This document shows positions 36,204-36,230 of a DNA stretch of 36,230 bases, one piece after another. Origin of the DNA: a virus; the IMG/VR virus record IMGVR_UViG_3300011116_000280, positions 1-36,230 of that record; one strand, 5' to 3'. The position numbers were made by a program, and so were the translations under genes. Every line of letters begins with the position of its first letter. The first letter of the stretch is position 1. The notes under the pieces are model-generated. The model saw nothing but the letters and a program-made list of their open reading frames with translations. It ran no database searches and had not been told where the DNA came from.

Positions 36204-36230
36204 TGGCAGAAGTACTATTCGTGAACCCGA
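36203..36230 (+). CDS. Head-tail connector, 3'-truncated by the window end (second copy)
   Basis: First nine codons (MAEVLFVNP) of the gene complete at 8229-8789; the window ends here. Confidence 0.7.

Larger units (their letters stand above)
27987..36230. repeat. Direct terminal repeat, right copy
   Basis: Second copy of the 1-8256 block, 12 bp shorter because of the tape-measure allele. It is identical to the left copy from base 29642 to the window end as far as the encoded proteins and inspected bases show. It ends inside the connector gene because the window stops there. Confidence 0.95.

Noticed and set aside
1-36230. Composite transposon or IS pair explaining the direct repeats
   Set aside because: No transposase or inverted ends, and the repeated block holds a contiguous structural module; concatemer or circular overlap explains it better.
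1-36230. Prophage/integrative element
   Set aside because: No integrase, attachment sites, excisionase or bacterial genes seen; the circular-unit evidence favours a free phage genome.
1-36230. tRNA or other structured RNA genes
   Set aside because: I saw no cloverleaf with TTC-loop and anticodon stem; a covariance-model scan would be decisive.

Overview
The window is a tailed-phage genome, or a concatemeric assembly of one, from a phage of a Bacteroidota host. All supportable genes lie on the + strand and are packed with many ATGA/TAATG stop-start overlaps. The host call rests on two near-identical promoters of the Bacteroidota type (TTTG, 21-nt spacer, TATCTTTG) at 10775 and 14506, and on many gene families I recognise from Bacteroidota phages (XkdF-like protease, NinG, DUF3310, small conserved ORFs). 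I see no integrase, lysogeny cassette, tRNA or CRISPR array. There is no phage DNA polymerase, primase or helicase, so replication probably relies on the host replisome.

The window holds slightly more than one genome unit. Bases 1-8256 recur as 27987-36230. From base 1668 to 8256 the copies appear identical (offset 27974), giving a unit of about 27.97 kb. The tape-measure-like gene at the start of the repeat exists as two clearly different alleles (517 and 513 residues, about two thirds identical by eye), with a sharp switch to identity near base 1668. The simplest reading is a circular or circularly permuted phage, read once round plus 8.2 kb, with the two passes carrying different tape-measure alleles.

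Layout in one unit: (1) 1-8789: tape measure, protease, scaffold, major capsid protein, tail-tube-like protein, two glycosyltransferases, a beta-rich structural protein, a portal with a C-terminal extension, and a head-tail connector. (2) 8835-10744: lysis genes (XhlA-like protein, T7-lysozyme-type amidase, metallophosphoesterase, two tiny membrane proteins), closed by a terminator. (3) 10775-14505: early operon with an OB-like protein, a small HTH protein, a replication initiator carrying an internal iteron array (candidate origin), NinG and a sigma-factor-like protein. (4) 14506-16607: second early operon of very small proteins. (5) 16579-19820: ParB-methyltransferase fusion, small terminase, Mom-like DNA-modification protein and large terminase; parts of this block are AT-richer and look imported. 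(6) 19857-28170: tail chaperone with a -1 frameshift, a repeat-rich fibre fusion, a LamG-like adhesin, tail completion, and large tail or baseplate proteins.

Inferred programme: host RNA polymerase starts at the two early promoters. The initiator fires at its own iterons. The sigma-like protein may redirect transcription to the late genes. Methyltransferase and Mom protect the DNA before packaging. The late block builds the virion, and the lysis cassette releases it. The main points to follow up are the tape-measure allele pair, the iteron array inside the initiator gene, the frameshift site, the Mom/methyltransferase pair next to the terminase, the glycosyltransferase pair inside the structural operon, and the unusual position of portal and connector.
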